Part shown: one piece after another, positions 41,983 to 55,028 of the stretch
Layout of the letters: each line of letters begins with the position of its first letter
Position numbering within the stretch: position 1 is the stretch's first letter
Assembly: GCA_028023455.1 (NCBI GenBank)
Contig: JAQFVV010000555.1
Coordinates: 124,001-188,000 of the forward strand
Length of the DNA stretch: 64,000 bases
Reading direction: 5' to 3'
From: Epiperipatus broadwayi
Lineage: Eukaryota > Onychophora > Udeonychophora > Euonychophora > Peripatidae
Notes under the pieces: generated by a model
What the model was told of the DNA's origin: nothing
The model's database searches: none
Seen by the model: the letters and a program-made list of their open reading frames with translations, nothing else
Made by a program: the position numbers and the translations under genes

Positions 41983-42906
41983 TGAACTGGGTGGAAGAAA
42001 ATTGCTTTGATTATATACTTTCTAACTTGATATTAACTCTGTCTATACGCTCATTATTGCTGCAGATCAGCCATTCAAGCAAAAAACTATAATACGACGA
42101 GTCTATGAAACATTAATGTTATATACATCCAGACTGAAGCTGTACAAATTCTAACCTATGCTCACATTTCCAGGCTACAGAACTTCTCGACTGCTAGATT
42201 CAAATCCTTGCTATCCAAAGCACTTTATTTATTTTGAGGCATAACCTCAGGTGTCAGCTAACCCAGGTTATATTCTCAGCATGCCCAGAAGACAGATATA
42301 CAATCTAGTGTTTGATATATCTCAAACCTAGCCCATTTTTGCAATTGTGAAAGAAAATATTTAATACACTTCCCCAATGCTAATTATTAACTATAACTTA
42401 ACATATTAATGATGCAGTTATAAGAGAGAAATTTGATCAGACAACATATAAGCAAACAAATATTTTATTTCCACATATTTATAAAATTAATGCATTATAA
42501 TACAAATTTACCTATACATACATTTAAAACAAAATATAATAAGAATATATGAAGGCAACATTAAAGATTAATGTAGCTTTAGTTGTTAAAGTTCATTAAA
42601 GTCTTTCATGTATGTAAGTGTTCAAATCTTTAACATGGTATAAACTGGATTATATTTAACTAGGATTTTTCTTTTCTGACAGCATATCACACTTTCATTG
42701 ATATCTTTTTTTGTTTGTTTCAGGATTTGCTAATCACCAAACAGTTGGCTATTTCTTTCCATTAATGAGTTGGCTTCTTACTGATTTTCCACTTTTCAAT
42801 GAAGAAGAGTGAAATTTTTAGTAGCTCACAGGTCATGAGGCAGTCATGAATTCCAGGTGGAAAGCATCTGATGGTAATAAGACTGGTATTGAAAGCTAAT
42901 TGCACA
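41983..42906 (-). repeat. LTR-like repeat, copy B
   Basis: Shares with copy A the TTCAAGCA, TTTAATACACTT, GATGCAGTTATAAGAGA, CATTAAAGTCTTTCATG and AAAAGCATCTGATGG type blocks in the same order. Directly followed by a Penelope-like fragment. Confidence 0.7.
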
Positions 42907-42949
42907 ATTTGGTTGCTCTTGTTTAAAAATATAAAGTCTGATACAAATT

Positions 42950-44060
42950 TTATTATAAAAATATTGCAGTTTATTGATAAAAATATTTATGTTAATTTTA
43001 ATAATAAATATTATAAAATGAGTTATGGTTGGCCAATGGGTCTTCCTGCTGTTGCTCAAGTTTGTAATTTTTGCTCAAGTAAAATTTTAAAGCAATTAAA
43101 TATCAAGAAATTAAATTATATTATAGATATGTGGTTGATCTTTTTATTTGTGGAAAATAAGATTTAATAATCAATTTATTTAATAAATTAAATCAGATTA
43201 AGGATATAAAATGGATTATAACTCAAGAAAAATACAATTCCATAAAATTCTTGGAAATTCAAGTTACACATAATGATTAAAGTTTGGATTATCTTATGTT
43301 AATTAAACCAATTGAAACTAGAGGTTTTATTTCATATGAATCACATTTACCAATATGTCATAAGTTTTCTGGATTGATATCATTCTTATTTTGAAACAAA
43401 AAATTGTGCAAATATTCTAGTGATAAAATAAAAAAAAATTACATATATTTGTTAATGACTTGTTGAAAATTGGTTATTATAAATATGCTATTACTAATAT
43501 TGTTAAAAAAATTTAAAAGGAATCAACAATATAACAAAATTAAGAATAAAAAATAATATCAATATGAAAGGGATTTCAATGCCATTTATATTGGATGAGC
43601 AAGTCAAGTTTATTGGGAGAATTTATAATGTTTTGTGTCATATTGCTTTTTTCTCAATAAATAATATAAATATATTACTTAATAATTCAAAATTCAAAGT
43701 TTAATCATAATTTTATTATATCTAAATTGATATGTGGATGTGGCTTACAATATATTAGTGAATCTAGGTGTACATTTGAGAAGAGAATAAAAGAGCATAT
43801 GTTTTATTATAATAGAATTCAAAAGAGAAACAATCAGGAATAGATGTAAATAAACCTTCATCATCTGTTATATTTAATCATAATAAATCTTGTCAATATG
43901 GATTTAAATTTGATTATAAAAATATGAATATTATTCAAATTGAATGTTGTCACTATAAATGTAAAATAAAAGAAGCTATGTTGACTTCAAGAAATCATCA
44001 TATGTTAATGAATCAACAGTCATCAAATGTTAAGATAACAGTATTATGGAAAATCTGAAT
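42950..44060 (+). pseudogene. Penelope-like element, RT and GIY-YIG remains
   Basis: From about 42955 the plus strand encodes FNNKYYKMSYGWPMGLPAV, matching the reverse-transcriptase segment before the catalytic box in Penelope-like elements (normally ..MGSPL). The catalytic Asp-Asp box is degraded. Farther on come IKFLEIQVTHND, then KPIETRGFISYESHLP and CHKFSG, the KPT..S..HP..HK signature of this class. After several stops CGCGLQYISESRCTFEKRI at about 43737 is the GIY-YIG endonuclease start, and a Lys-rich tail ends near 44057. Penelope-like elements use this RT plus endonuclease to copy themselves into new sites. This copy is dead. Confidence 0.75.
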
Positions 44061-44191
44061 TAAACTATGGGTATTGTTAAATGTTGTCTTGTTTTGATTT
44101 TTTAATGTTATATAGTTGATAAAGACTACAAAATGTATAGTCAAAAGTACTTCTAAAAATACTATAATTTATGTAAATTTTACTGTATTTT

Positions 44192-44193
<2 letters not shown>

Positions 44194-44268
<75 letters not shown>
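44194..44268. repeat. (TA)n microsatellite
   Basis: Uninterrupted TA run just downstream of the Penelope-like fragment. Confidence 0.95.
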
Positions 44269-44270
<2 letters not shown>

Positions 44271-44789
44271 ATTTGTATATTATATATGTCGTGAAACGAA
44301 TACATATATTGAAATTATATATATATCAAAAATGATCAAATTTTAAATTAAAACTTGTTCATAATGTTGTCTTTGCAACATAATATATTAAAAATAATTC
44401 AATAAAAAACTATTTAATAAGAACAACTTTTAAAAAAATTATGTTTAATAAACCTTATTAACCCAGATTTCACTTCTATATTGGAGCCTTATCAAGATGT
44501 AAATACACAAAGTTATATTATAATTCCTTCTATTTTACAGCAACTCCATCTATATGCTTTATTTTATATTATACTTATAAATTATAATCATGTATTTACA
44601 TTATATAATTACATATTTATATTTTCACATTATTTATAAATTTCCTAAATTTCTCTTTTTTACATATTACAACTATATTTAATAATTTAAACTTATCATA
44701 ATTAGAATGGTAATTATCTATATAAATATATACATATAATTTATCTATAATTATACTTAACTTAAATTTTCCAGCTATCTAATAACACC
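44269..44789. other. AT-rich DNA between two Penelope-like fragments
   Basis: No recognisable coding or repeat content. Confidence 0.5.
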
Positions 44790-45104
44790 CATTTTTCAGC
44801 CAATTTTACAGGACCTTTAACTATATTCATACATTTTTCAAAATTCTCTTGTATATACAAGATTCATAACATATCCTCTCACTATACTTCTTTATATATT
44901 TAATTACTTGAATGTTTTTTCACAATTTATTCTATGTCCAGTATTTAAAAAATGTAGATAAATCTCTGATCTCATATTCTTCTTTTTAATTGCTCTATCA
45001 TGTTCGTTACCTCTTTCTAATGTAGTTTTCTCTGTCTGACCAATATATATCTTGTTACAAAATTCACAAATAATCTTATATACTAACCCAGCTTTATGAT
45101 TCTC

Positions 45105-45112
<8 letters not shown>
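44790..45112 (-). pseudogene. Penelope-like GIY-YIG endonuclease fragment
   Basis: The minus strand encodes GLVYKIICEFCNKIYIGQTE followed by TTLERGNEHDRAIKK and LHFLNTGHRINCEKTF. This is the GIY-YIG core as found at the C-terminus of Penelope-like proteins (VYKI.C..C...YIGQT, R..EH, and a later Asn/His region). Weak coding continues to about 44790. The RT half is missing, and the fragment is cut by a TA repeat at 45109. It differs from the endonuclease at 43.7 kb and is in the opposite orientation, so it is a separate insertion. Confidence 0.75.
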
Positions 45113-45190
<78 letters not shown>

Positions 45191-45199
45191 ACCCTTTTG
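45109..45199. repeat. TA tract with AAGGGTACA hairpin
   Basis: AAGGGTACA at about 45140 and TGTACCCTT at about 45188 are inverted and separated by (TA)n, forming a hairpin with a TA stem, flanked by another TA run. Confidence 0.85.
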
Positions 45200-48100
45200 T
45201 TTAGGTCAGAATGTATTATTTCTGTCAATTTACTGGAAAAATTTAATTTTAAAGTTAAATAAGGGATGATGTATGTTATGTGTTGATGAAATTTGCATAA
45301 TTTCATTAAGGCAAGTAAAATAATTTATGTATAATATTATGTTGATATTTTTAAGAAAACAGTTAACTAAAATAATTATAAGATTGTATGGTTGGAAGAA
45401 CTGGCCATAGGAAATACTGATTTAATAAGTCTTATAAATAAATAATAAAGATAAATTTTAAAAGTAATGCTTTAAAGTTAAACGAATAGATTATTTAGTA
45501 ATAATAATTGTATTTAATGGTTATATTTTAAAAATTATTTGATTAAAAATAATGTGGGAGAAAAGTGTATCTTTAATTTTATAATATTAAAATAGTTATT
45601 TTAAAATTGTGCTATAATATTGATTTATGTAATATTTTATAAATTAAATTATTTATTTTAGTTTCATTTAAACTACTAGTGTCTCATTTAGTTTTGTAAA
45701 TCATGTGATGTGTAATATTCACACCTGTGCTTGAAAATAAAATAATGTTATCAGTTATAAATATTAGATCAGGTTTTTAAAAATAAATATAATAGATGAA
45801 ATTAGATTTATGTTTTGTGTTGAAAATAAATATGTTAGGTTTAAAATAAAAGTAGAAATGGTATCAAATATTGAAATGTGATTTTAAAAGTTATTTTAAA
45901 GTATTTATTAAGTTTAAATAAAATATGGAAATTAGTTAAGTATTGAATAATGTAATAAAAAGAAATAATTAATAAATTATTATTAGTTTTAAATTTAAAC
46001 TGACATTCTATTCCTGGAATTGTGGAAAAAAGCATTGTTTAATGGATCAATCAAAGGTGGAGTAGGATGGAGTTTTTAAGAGCTGCACCAAATTTGCAGA
46101 CTACTATTATTATAATTTTTACTATCGTTGTAACTGTCACTGCAACTTTAGTTAATTAAGTATATTATAGTAGTCAATTTTATCATTTTTTCTTCTAAAA
46201 AAAGATATTAACTCATTATTATTAGATCATGGGATATAGAAATGTGTTGCTAAAAAAATTAAATAATTCTTTACTTGCTAATCTACTTTATACAATTTAT
46301 CATTAACTTTAAACATGGAGAAGTCATCACTAAAGGTGAAAGTATTGATGGGGATATTCAAGTGTTATTATCATATTAAGCATATAATTTTGCCTGTGTT
46401 AGTAAGTCATGTTAATTTACGATTGAATTTCATAAAAAGAACATCACAGAGAAAATATAAAGAATTTCAGCAAAAATATAAATTAAAATGATATAATATA
46501 TTTTTATTAAAAAAAACTTATTTAAAACACAATGGAAAAATGCTTTTAAAAAGAAAAAAAAAAACATTTAAATTCAACCAAGCAATTATTTTGCAATGCT
46601 AATATATTTCTTTCTGAAAAAATATTGAAAATAATTTAAAACTATAATTTTTTAAAAAAAATATAAAATAAAGATCATTTGCAAATATGATTTATGTCAT
46701 ATTTAAAAATATTCAAAATTAATAATTATTGTATGCTGGACATACAATAAGTTTTCTGAATTTACTTGTGGAAATAATTTAAGTTATTGGCGAATGATGG
46801 GGGAAGTTTATTGGTTGTATCAGAAGACATTGAACCTCAGTAAATATGGAAAAGCTACAAGAATTGGAAAATTGTCTTAACGAAGAATATCAAAAGTATT
46901 TAAATTGGATATTTACGTAGCAATGAATGCCTGAATATTTTTTTAAATTTTGGAGCTAAAAATATTAATTTTTATCAGTTTGAATATTATGGATTAAAAG
47001 TAAACTTACCGTATTTAATGTAATCAGTTATTTTTGAATTTGATGTTGCAATGTGGAGAATTGGAGCATGCATGGTTATTGGCATCAAAAGTGTAATTAT
47101 TAATGTTTTACCAGGAGAAAAAGATACTTCCTGTAATGAACTTATGACCAAGAAAAGAACATTTAATCATGAGGAATGTTAATGGAGTTGTTGCAAATAT
47201 AATTCAAAATTATTTTTTGTTTTACTAACAAATTTATAGTAATACTTATTCACAGTATAGAGATAGTATAGGTACATAGAACATTACATTATTTACTAAC
47301 CTAGTAATTAAATTTTATTGTAAAGAAAAAAACTCTTTATTAATTAAAAAAAACTTAATATATTTTAAAGTGTGATAATGTGGAATAAATGATAATTAAA
47401 ATGTTTTATTTAGTTTGTGATCATTGACTAAGTAATTGCTAACAGAAATTACTTATGGTAATAATGTAAGATGTTTATGATTTTATAATGTATTTTATTA
47501 TTTTGTGTGGATGCATGGATGCGTATATAAAACATGATACCTATACATAGTTTATCATTTGTTCAGTTATTTTAAGAATATGCATAATTTTATTGATATC
47601 ATAAAGATATTTAAACATAAGGAAAATATAAGTATATGATTCTATTATAACTGAAGTGGACGTTTTAGTTGAGTAATTTAAAGTATTAAAAATATGACAT
47701 TGATTCTGATTGTTTATGCTTGAGTTTGAGAACTATCAAAGAATAAAATAATATTGTCTTATTAGTTAGTTAGACTGTTATTCTAAAAATGAATTTGTTT
47801 ATTATTATAGAAATGTGGAGATGAATTTAGCGATGTAAAGTGATAGTTCTTTAGTGATAATATCTCAGTATTAGGTTACATAAGACAAAGATAATATTGT
47901 ATGTAAAGTTTATTTATATGGGAATAAAAGTATACTATAATGATGATTATGCAAGTATAGATAACATAGCTTTATAGCTTGTGTATATTCATGGCAGTGT
48001 TTATTTTCTATGTGTTGAAGTTTAATGTGGCATAGTGATAAATAAATAGCCTGGACATTATATTTGGTAGTAGAGGTTATTAGGCAAATAAGTCATACCT

Positions 48101-49384
48101 CATTTTTTGTACACTGTGACCATGATGTTTAGTTGATAAAGGTGTTATTAAGTTGAAGTTACAGTATATATAACATATACCAACTTATTTATTTATTATT
48201 GAAATTTATTGGGTTGCATCATAAAGGATGGTTGTTTTAAAATTGGGAATAATAAATTAGTTTGGAAATACAGAATTGTTCTTAAAGCAGATAAGATAAG
48301 TTATGTTGCTTAGAGTAAAGTAAGTGTAAAATTATAAGAACATAATTTCATCAGTGAAAGAATCATAAAACTTTTTATATTTAAAAATAATATTTATTTA
48401 TTTTTATAAAATAAATAATTGATAATTAAAAGGGATTTATATCGATATTATTTACTTATTAAGAATTTTAAAGACATACTTTTAATGCATATTTTTATTT
48501 ACAAGTAAAGATAATAGACTGAATCGTGTTTAGTGAATGGAAGTAATCATAAGTTTTATAAAAGTAATTCTATGACAACACTAATACATATGTTATATTT
48601 AAAGTTTAAAGTAATAATTAGTAAGTAGCTTAGTTTGATGGTATGCTATTAATTAAGGTCATTCCCATAATTATTTATTAAAGAATGATTATACAGAATA
48701 ATAAATTATTTTTTTTAAAAAACTAAATAACAAGAATAAGATCATAGTAAAAGTATTACCCTTATATGTTGTAAAACTTATTGAATTAATAAAATTTAAT
48801 AACTGTAACAAAAAATTATATAATAATATGTTGAAAATAAGAGACATTTTAAAAAGAACATTCCATAACCTATATTTTAAGTCATTTAATTTATATTAGA
48901 AAAGTACTTAATTGTGAATAAATAGAATTCTTTCAGATTGTAAATAATGGAAATACTTTTATTGTTAAGCTCGTTAATAAAATTGTTAAACTTATTTTTA
49001 TAAGTCTTGGTGTTGATTCAATTTCTTCACATCACAATTACATAATCACAGATAATTATAATTAAGACATAATATTTGCACATCACAAATAAAATTGTTA
49101 TTTAAAAGTTATACTATTTTTATTGATATATTTTATTTAAAAAGTTTTATTTATTATATTATTCTGATGGTTATGGAATAATAATTCAAAGATTTACAAT
49201 GAATTATCTTAGTAATGATTGCCACATATTCTAAGATAATAATATCATATCATATATGTTTACTTAAGATATCATATGAATAAGAGAAGGTTATATCATA
49301 TTATTATTATGTGATATACATGAACAACATTATAAGTAGAAAGATAGGAGAGTAAATTATAGATTAAAGATTAGTATTATTATT
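45200..49384. other. Long AT-rich stretch, no gene seen
   Basis: Over 4 kb without a credible coding frame, RNA gene or repeat family recognised on either strand. Short frames such as 45841-46035 are compositional. Confidence 0.5.
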
Positions 49385-49598
<214 letters not shown>

Positions 49599-49905
49599 CA
49601 AAATACAACTTTATTGAGTCTAAAAAGTTACAGAATCACATCTAGTAATATATTGATTTTTTTACAAATGAAAAACAAATTACAACTTTCAGTATATAAG
49701 TCTTTATCTTTTCTGCATATTTTTTTTTCTTTTTGTTTTTAAATTTGGTCTTCTATTTAGTTCAGTTTATGCTTGCATTTTTTTTTAAAGTTGGAAAAAA
49801 TGCTGATGTTGAAAATGTCGTCATCTATCTTATTGGCCTTTATATTTCATAGACTGGATCTTTGTTTCAAGTGTGACCATGTGGCTGCAAATACATCTGG
49901 TTGAG

Positions 49906-52900
49906 CTAGGATGCTGTCTCTTTTTTTAACAGTTCTAGTTTTATTGAATATGTTGCTGGGTGGTGTCTAGGGTTATTGGCAAGTGCAAAAGTGCATCTGG
50001 TACACCAGTAGGCATAAAGGCTGTATGTTGCTGCACGAATAGCAGGGTTGTTGCCTTTTTTAAACATATTTATTATTTCATCAATTGAAATGATAGCTTT
50101 TCTGTATGTGGTAAACATTGGGTGATGTACTGTTTCTAGGGCACTGCAGGAATGAAAAAAATGATCTTGTGTCTCTTCTTCTCTATGACATAGCCCAGGC
50201 ATGGGGTCTATATTTGTATAGAATCTACAAAATCTAAGGAAATGGGTTGTGGGTAGAGCATTGAGATTAAGCTTAAGTAGAAAATCAAATAATTTTGGTT
50301 CTAATGACCATTTTCTGAATTGTTGCAGTAGTTGCCTGTTGTCTATTCCAAGAACTGATGGATGTAGGTTAGGTGTCTGGTTTGGATATAGTATATTATA
50401 AATGTCCCAGTATGTATACTTGTTGTCATTATTGAGTGATATTTTGTTGTATATTGGCTTGAGTTCTTCAATCAGTGTGGATGGATATCCATATGAAGGG
50501 GGTGGTCTGTCTGTGGGTATTATACTGATTACACACTCCAGGTCTGGAAATCTTTTTATGGTTGCTGTTATTAGATTCACTGATTTCTGTGTGTAAAAAA
50601 CATTGATTGTATGGAGTCCAAGTCCATTGCTATGTGGTGGTCTGCTCAGATTTTTTAAAGAGATTGCCACTGTCTTTCTCTTCCATATTAGTTTGTTACA
50701 GATTGACAAGATTTGAGATATGAATGTTTTTGCAAATTTGATTACAGGTGTGTAGTATGTAATTTTTGTAATTATAAGTTGATTATATAGTGCTACCTTT
50801 GTGTATATTGACAGGTATGACTTTTCAAGTGAGGCTGTGATTTTTTCAGCATCTTTTTTAAATTTACTTTGAATTTTTTGCCTCATTCCATTGGTTCCAA
50901 GGTAGAATGTGAAACCAAGGAAAGCAGATGGTTTACCATTAAACATCTCTGTACAGTGCTTGCCTGTGTATATTGACCATGCAGCAGTTTTATTTGTGTT
51001 AATTTTTAAATTAAAATTTGAGGTATAATTCTTGATTATCTCTTGTAATATGGGGAGGTTCTTTTTAGAGGGGAGGAAAATGGTTACTTCATCCATATAG
51101 GCTATGCATGATATATTTAAAGCAGTGTTTGGAATTTGAATGCCTTTCATTTTTTTCTGTATCTCTATTAATAAAGGATTTATATATATTGTAAAGAGCA
51201 AGGCACTTAAGGGGGATCCTTGTGGGAAGGATTGACTCTGTCTGAAGGCTGGTGATTTTTTCCCATTCAATGTGATGTGAATTTCATGGCTGAGTAGCAG
51301 ATTGGCTATTATATATAGTAGGGATGGATGTGTTGTTGTTTTTTCCAGCACGTCTAATAATTTGGTTATAGGCACTGAGTCAAAAGATGGATGATCCTTT
51401 TTTGGCATATTGTGCTGATGATAACACAGGGAGTATATGTTGTTCTATTTTTTCCTTTATCACTCTTTCAAGAATTTTTATTCCTAAAGGTCCCATTGAA
51501 ATTGGTCGTAGATTAGATAAAGATGATATTGCTGTTGGTTTTTTGTTAAATGGAACCATTGCAATTGGGTATAGGCTTTGTATGTTGTAAATTTTTTGGG
51601 ATATGTAATTGGCTAGATCACACAAGTATTTTGCTGTGAAGTGACTAAGATGTTTGAACACAGATTTGGGAATTACTTGTGGTCCTGGTGACAAGTGCTT
51701 GTTATTGTTGCAAGTTGAAATACAATGTCAGTTCTTGTTATTGGTGTGTCTGTTTCAGGGTTTCCAAATATGTCTTCATTTGGTATGTACACTCTCTGTT
51801 TTTGCAGTTTTTTTTAAAGTGTTGATATATTGGGTTTATCATGTTATGTCCAGCTGTTATAGAGCCATCTATTTCAAGTGCCATAGACACTCTGACTGTG
51901 GATGGGTATCCCAATGCCCACCATATGTATGCTCTGGTACAAGTATGTTGTTGTGTAAGGCATATTTTTTTCTTTTTTATTGCTACATATTGCTTTAGTG
52001 TATTGCATGTATTGTTGTACATTTCTGTAAGTTTTTTAATTTGTGTTTGATTATCTGTAGTTGGTCTGGAAATGGTTATTCTTTTATGTAGTTCATCTGA
52101 AAATGCTAATAATCTGGTGGGGGGGGGTTGAGTTGCAGGTAATATGATTGATGTTGAAAGAAAGTATATTGGTGAATGCTATATACTTTTGTACTGGATC
52201 AAGTGACATGTTTTGAAGTTTTTGGAGCATTATATATGTTTCTGAATATAAGAATTCAGTTGTTTGTGCTGCAACAAGTATTCGCATAGGATTTTGGAGG
52301 GCTATTGTTGTATTCTGTATTTTTGTTAGGTCGAGGGTGATGAACTGAGCAGCATGATCTGAGATTATAGATGGACAAAGTTCAAGATTAAAATAATGAT
52401 GTAACATTGGTGAATAGAAACACAAATCAATAAGTGACTTATATCTCTTGTTATCAAAAGGTATTGAGTTTGATGGGAGAAAACCCTCAGCACTCATAAG
52501 TGGGATTGTTATTTGATGGATCCATTTGGTGACAAACGTTTGGTAGGTCATGTTGAAATCTCCCAGGAGTATTATGGTATTTGGTGTTGGTGTAAGCATT
52601 GAATTTATAGTTGCTATTATTCTGGAGATGATGACAGGGCCTGGTGGTATATATACAAATACTAGGTTAAGTGTGATATTTTTATGGAGTGTTAATATGA
52701 TAAGATTAGAGTCAATATATATAATTTTAAAAGAATCGAAAGGGCAGTTGTGGGATATAATTATGCCTGTGCCACCTGATGGTGATGATGATTGCCTTGA
52801 GCAGGCACAAAAACCTTGGCTGACTAAATATTTTTGTGGATCAATTTGAGAGCTGCTGTATATTTTTGTTTCCAAAAGCCCCAGTATGTGTGGTTGTGTT

Positions 52901-52983
52901 GTATGTAACCATTTTTTGAGATCAAAAAGTTTTTTGGTGGCATTTAAGCCTCTAATGTTGAGAGATCCAATTTTTATCTTCAT
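49906..52983 (-). pseudogene. LINE ORF2: endonuclease and reverse transcriptase
   Basis: The ATG at 52983 opens an APE-type endonuclease with SLNIRGL, LLETKI, a YIPPGP segment and ILLGDFNMTY, the expected order of catalytic boxes. The frame is lost at a run of nine C/G at 52119-52127, and again around 51700 and 51390. The reverse transcriptase follows: LRPISMGPLGIKILERVI, then the SFPQGSPLSALLF box and AYMDEVTIF, where the second catalytic Asp of the FxDD-type box reads Glu. The C-terminus holds a Cys/His cluster CHREEETQDHFFHSC and ends at 49906. ORF2 nicks the target and primes reverse transcription from the 3' end of its own RNA. At least three frameshifts and the Asp-to-Glu change make this copy inactive. 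Confidence 0.9.
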
Positions 52984-53192
52984 GTTTTTTAATAATTTTT
53001 TAACAGGGTATTGATTTTTATTTATTTTTAATACTAAATTTTTGTTTACATTGCAGTAGATGGATGTTGATACGTATTTAAAACATTGGTGAGTTTATTA
53101 TCAGTTTTTCTTTCATTTAACATTACTTCAGACTCTATACAGGCAATTTGTGATGAAACCGAACAGGTGTCCATTTGTTGTTGGCTTACTCC

Positions 53193-54643
53193 ATTTCTAT
53201 TTCATCATTTTCTAAATTGTATATGTCTGATGAGTTGTGCTTTTGGTCTGTTTTTTTTGCCTTTTTGGATTCATGGTTTTTAGGTGGTCTACATGGCTTT
53301 CTTTTTCCCTCTGGTGTATTCTCTTGAATAGGTGGAAGAGAGACTTCTATTGCATCCATTATTTTTGATGCAGTTTTGTTTATAATTGTAGTTTTTTATT
53401 GGTATCTTTATATTATCTGGATTTATATTTTCATTATATAGCTCTGTGTGTTTACTTTCTGTTTGTTGATTTTTACTTGGTACACCTTTTGTCTTATTGA
53501 GATGCTGATCGTGTGATGTAATTGCTGAATTTTGTGTTGTGGTTTCTTGTGAGTTATTTTCATTTGAATCTTGGATTTCTGTCTTAGTTTTTGTGTTATT
53601 ATTTTTTTGCTTGGTCTTTGGGATAGGCAATTCTGCTCCATTATCATTTTTGTTTGTGGGTGTTTGAACCTGTTTTTTTTTTGGTTTCTATTATTGGTAT
53701 GCCAATGGATGTATTGTTATTATAAATTTTATTTTCATCATCACTGGGTTGTTCTGGGGAGAGGATTTTAGTTTGTTCACAGTGATTGCTTTTTGTGTTA
53801 TCGCACTGAGTTGCTAGGTGTCCTCTCTGTCCACAGCCAAAACAATGTGGCTTTAGACCTCTTACATGAAGAAAGAGTGTCACTTCTTGATCTGTAATCT
53901 GTGTTGGAATCGTTGTGGCATCTATGTTTTTATGTAGTTCTATTTTAAATTCAAAACAATTACTCCATATCGGTATAGGTGTGTCTTTTAAATATATAGG
54001 CTGTAGGGCAAATACTTTTCCAAATGGGTTTATCATTTTTTTGAAAATCTTGTACGTTGTATTTAAGATAAGTATTTTTAAGCTCTCCAGTAATTATATT
54101 TTTCCGGTTTTCATCTATAATTATGAGTGCGTAATTATCAAGTGCTAAAATAGTGGATTGAAAATGTTCTTTTTGCTGCTGAGTATAAAAATCAATGGTT
54201 ATATATTGAGAATTTGGATGGTCTGCAATACAAGAGATTGTTTCCCATAGTGCATTTTGTGTGATTGCTTCATATAATAAAGCTTTTGGGAAACAATATA
54301 ATGAGCATTGATTATCGGTTACTGCGAGTACTAACGAAGTTGGTGAAAAAAACCTGCGAAATGTTTCAAATAACGTATGAGGCACCATATTACCAAAATG
54401 GTCCATCACATTTTCAAGCATTTCTTTTGTCCAGATTGTTGATTTTCTTCTCGAGTGTTTAGATCAAGATTTTTTTATATCATTTGTGTTTGTTCTACAG
54501 AAGTGCGGTATTTGGGTTGGTGCTGTAGTATTGCTATTACTTTTAAATACTTTTGCATACGAAATAGGAAATGTTGAAACTAACAATATTGTTAATTTCA
54601 TATTGGTGCTTAATTCACTCATGCTTGACTGGGCAGTAGCCAT
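53193..54643 (-). pseudogene. LINE ORF1: CCHC RNA-binding protein
   Basis: The best start is the ATG at 54643 (MATAQSSMSEL). A run of A/T near 54471 shifts the frame into the segment starting MLENVMDHFGNMV (54421). After a further shift near 54030 comes a domain with the knuckle CFGCGQRGHLATQC, then a Lys/Gln/Thr-rich tail with two more frame changes, ending about 53193. ORF1 proteins bind LINE RNA and form the ribonucleoprotein particle. ORF2 begins about 210 bp later. All breaks lie at or near A/T homopolymers. Confidence 0.8.
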
Positions 54644-54855
54644 GATTTATTCTGACTCAAGTCAGTATTTTTTAAAAAAAAAAGATATTAAAACACACTG
54701 ATATTTTTCAAAAAACACTATTAATCTATTATATGATTCAATTTTTCCTGTAATATCTTTGTTTTGCGAATAACAAGTTGGAACAAAAGTAAAAAATAAA
54801 TACTTACATCGGAAAACTTAAGGATTGCTTCTTACCTCAGCAGAGATTTGCTGCG

Positions 54856-55028
<173 letters not shown>

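Larger units (their letters stand above)
37718..42906 (-). mobile_element. Possible small LTR-like element
   Basis: Diverged direct repeats of about 0.87 and 0.92 kb (37718-38586 and 41983-42906) flank about 3.4 kb. Read on the minus strand both repeats start TG(C/T)GCA and end in CA, as LTRs do. In that direction the interior begins with short charged, gag-like frames (41100-41620, for example a Glu/Asn/Lys-rich peptide at 41518-41336) broken by stops. No pol motif was found. A TGGGTGCCAATG stretch lies about 18 bp inside the upstream repeat, a weak primer-site candidate. No target duplication is visible. A dispersed-repeat pair without common origin remains possible. Confidence 0.4.

Noticed and set aside
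50402-52849. Plus-strand frames opposite the LINE
   Set aside because: They are shadows of the minus-strand ORF2, which has clear catalytic motifs.
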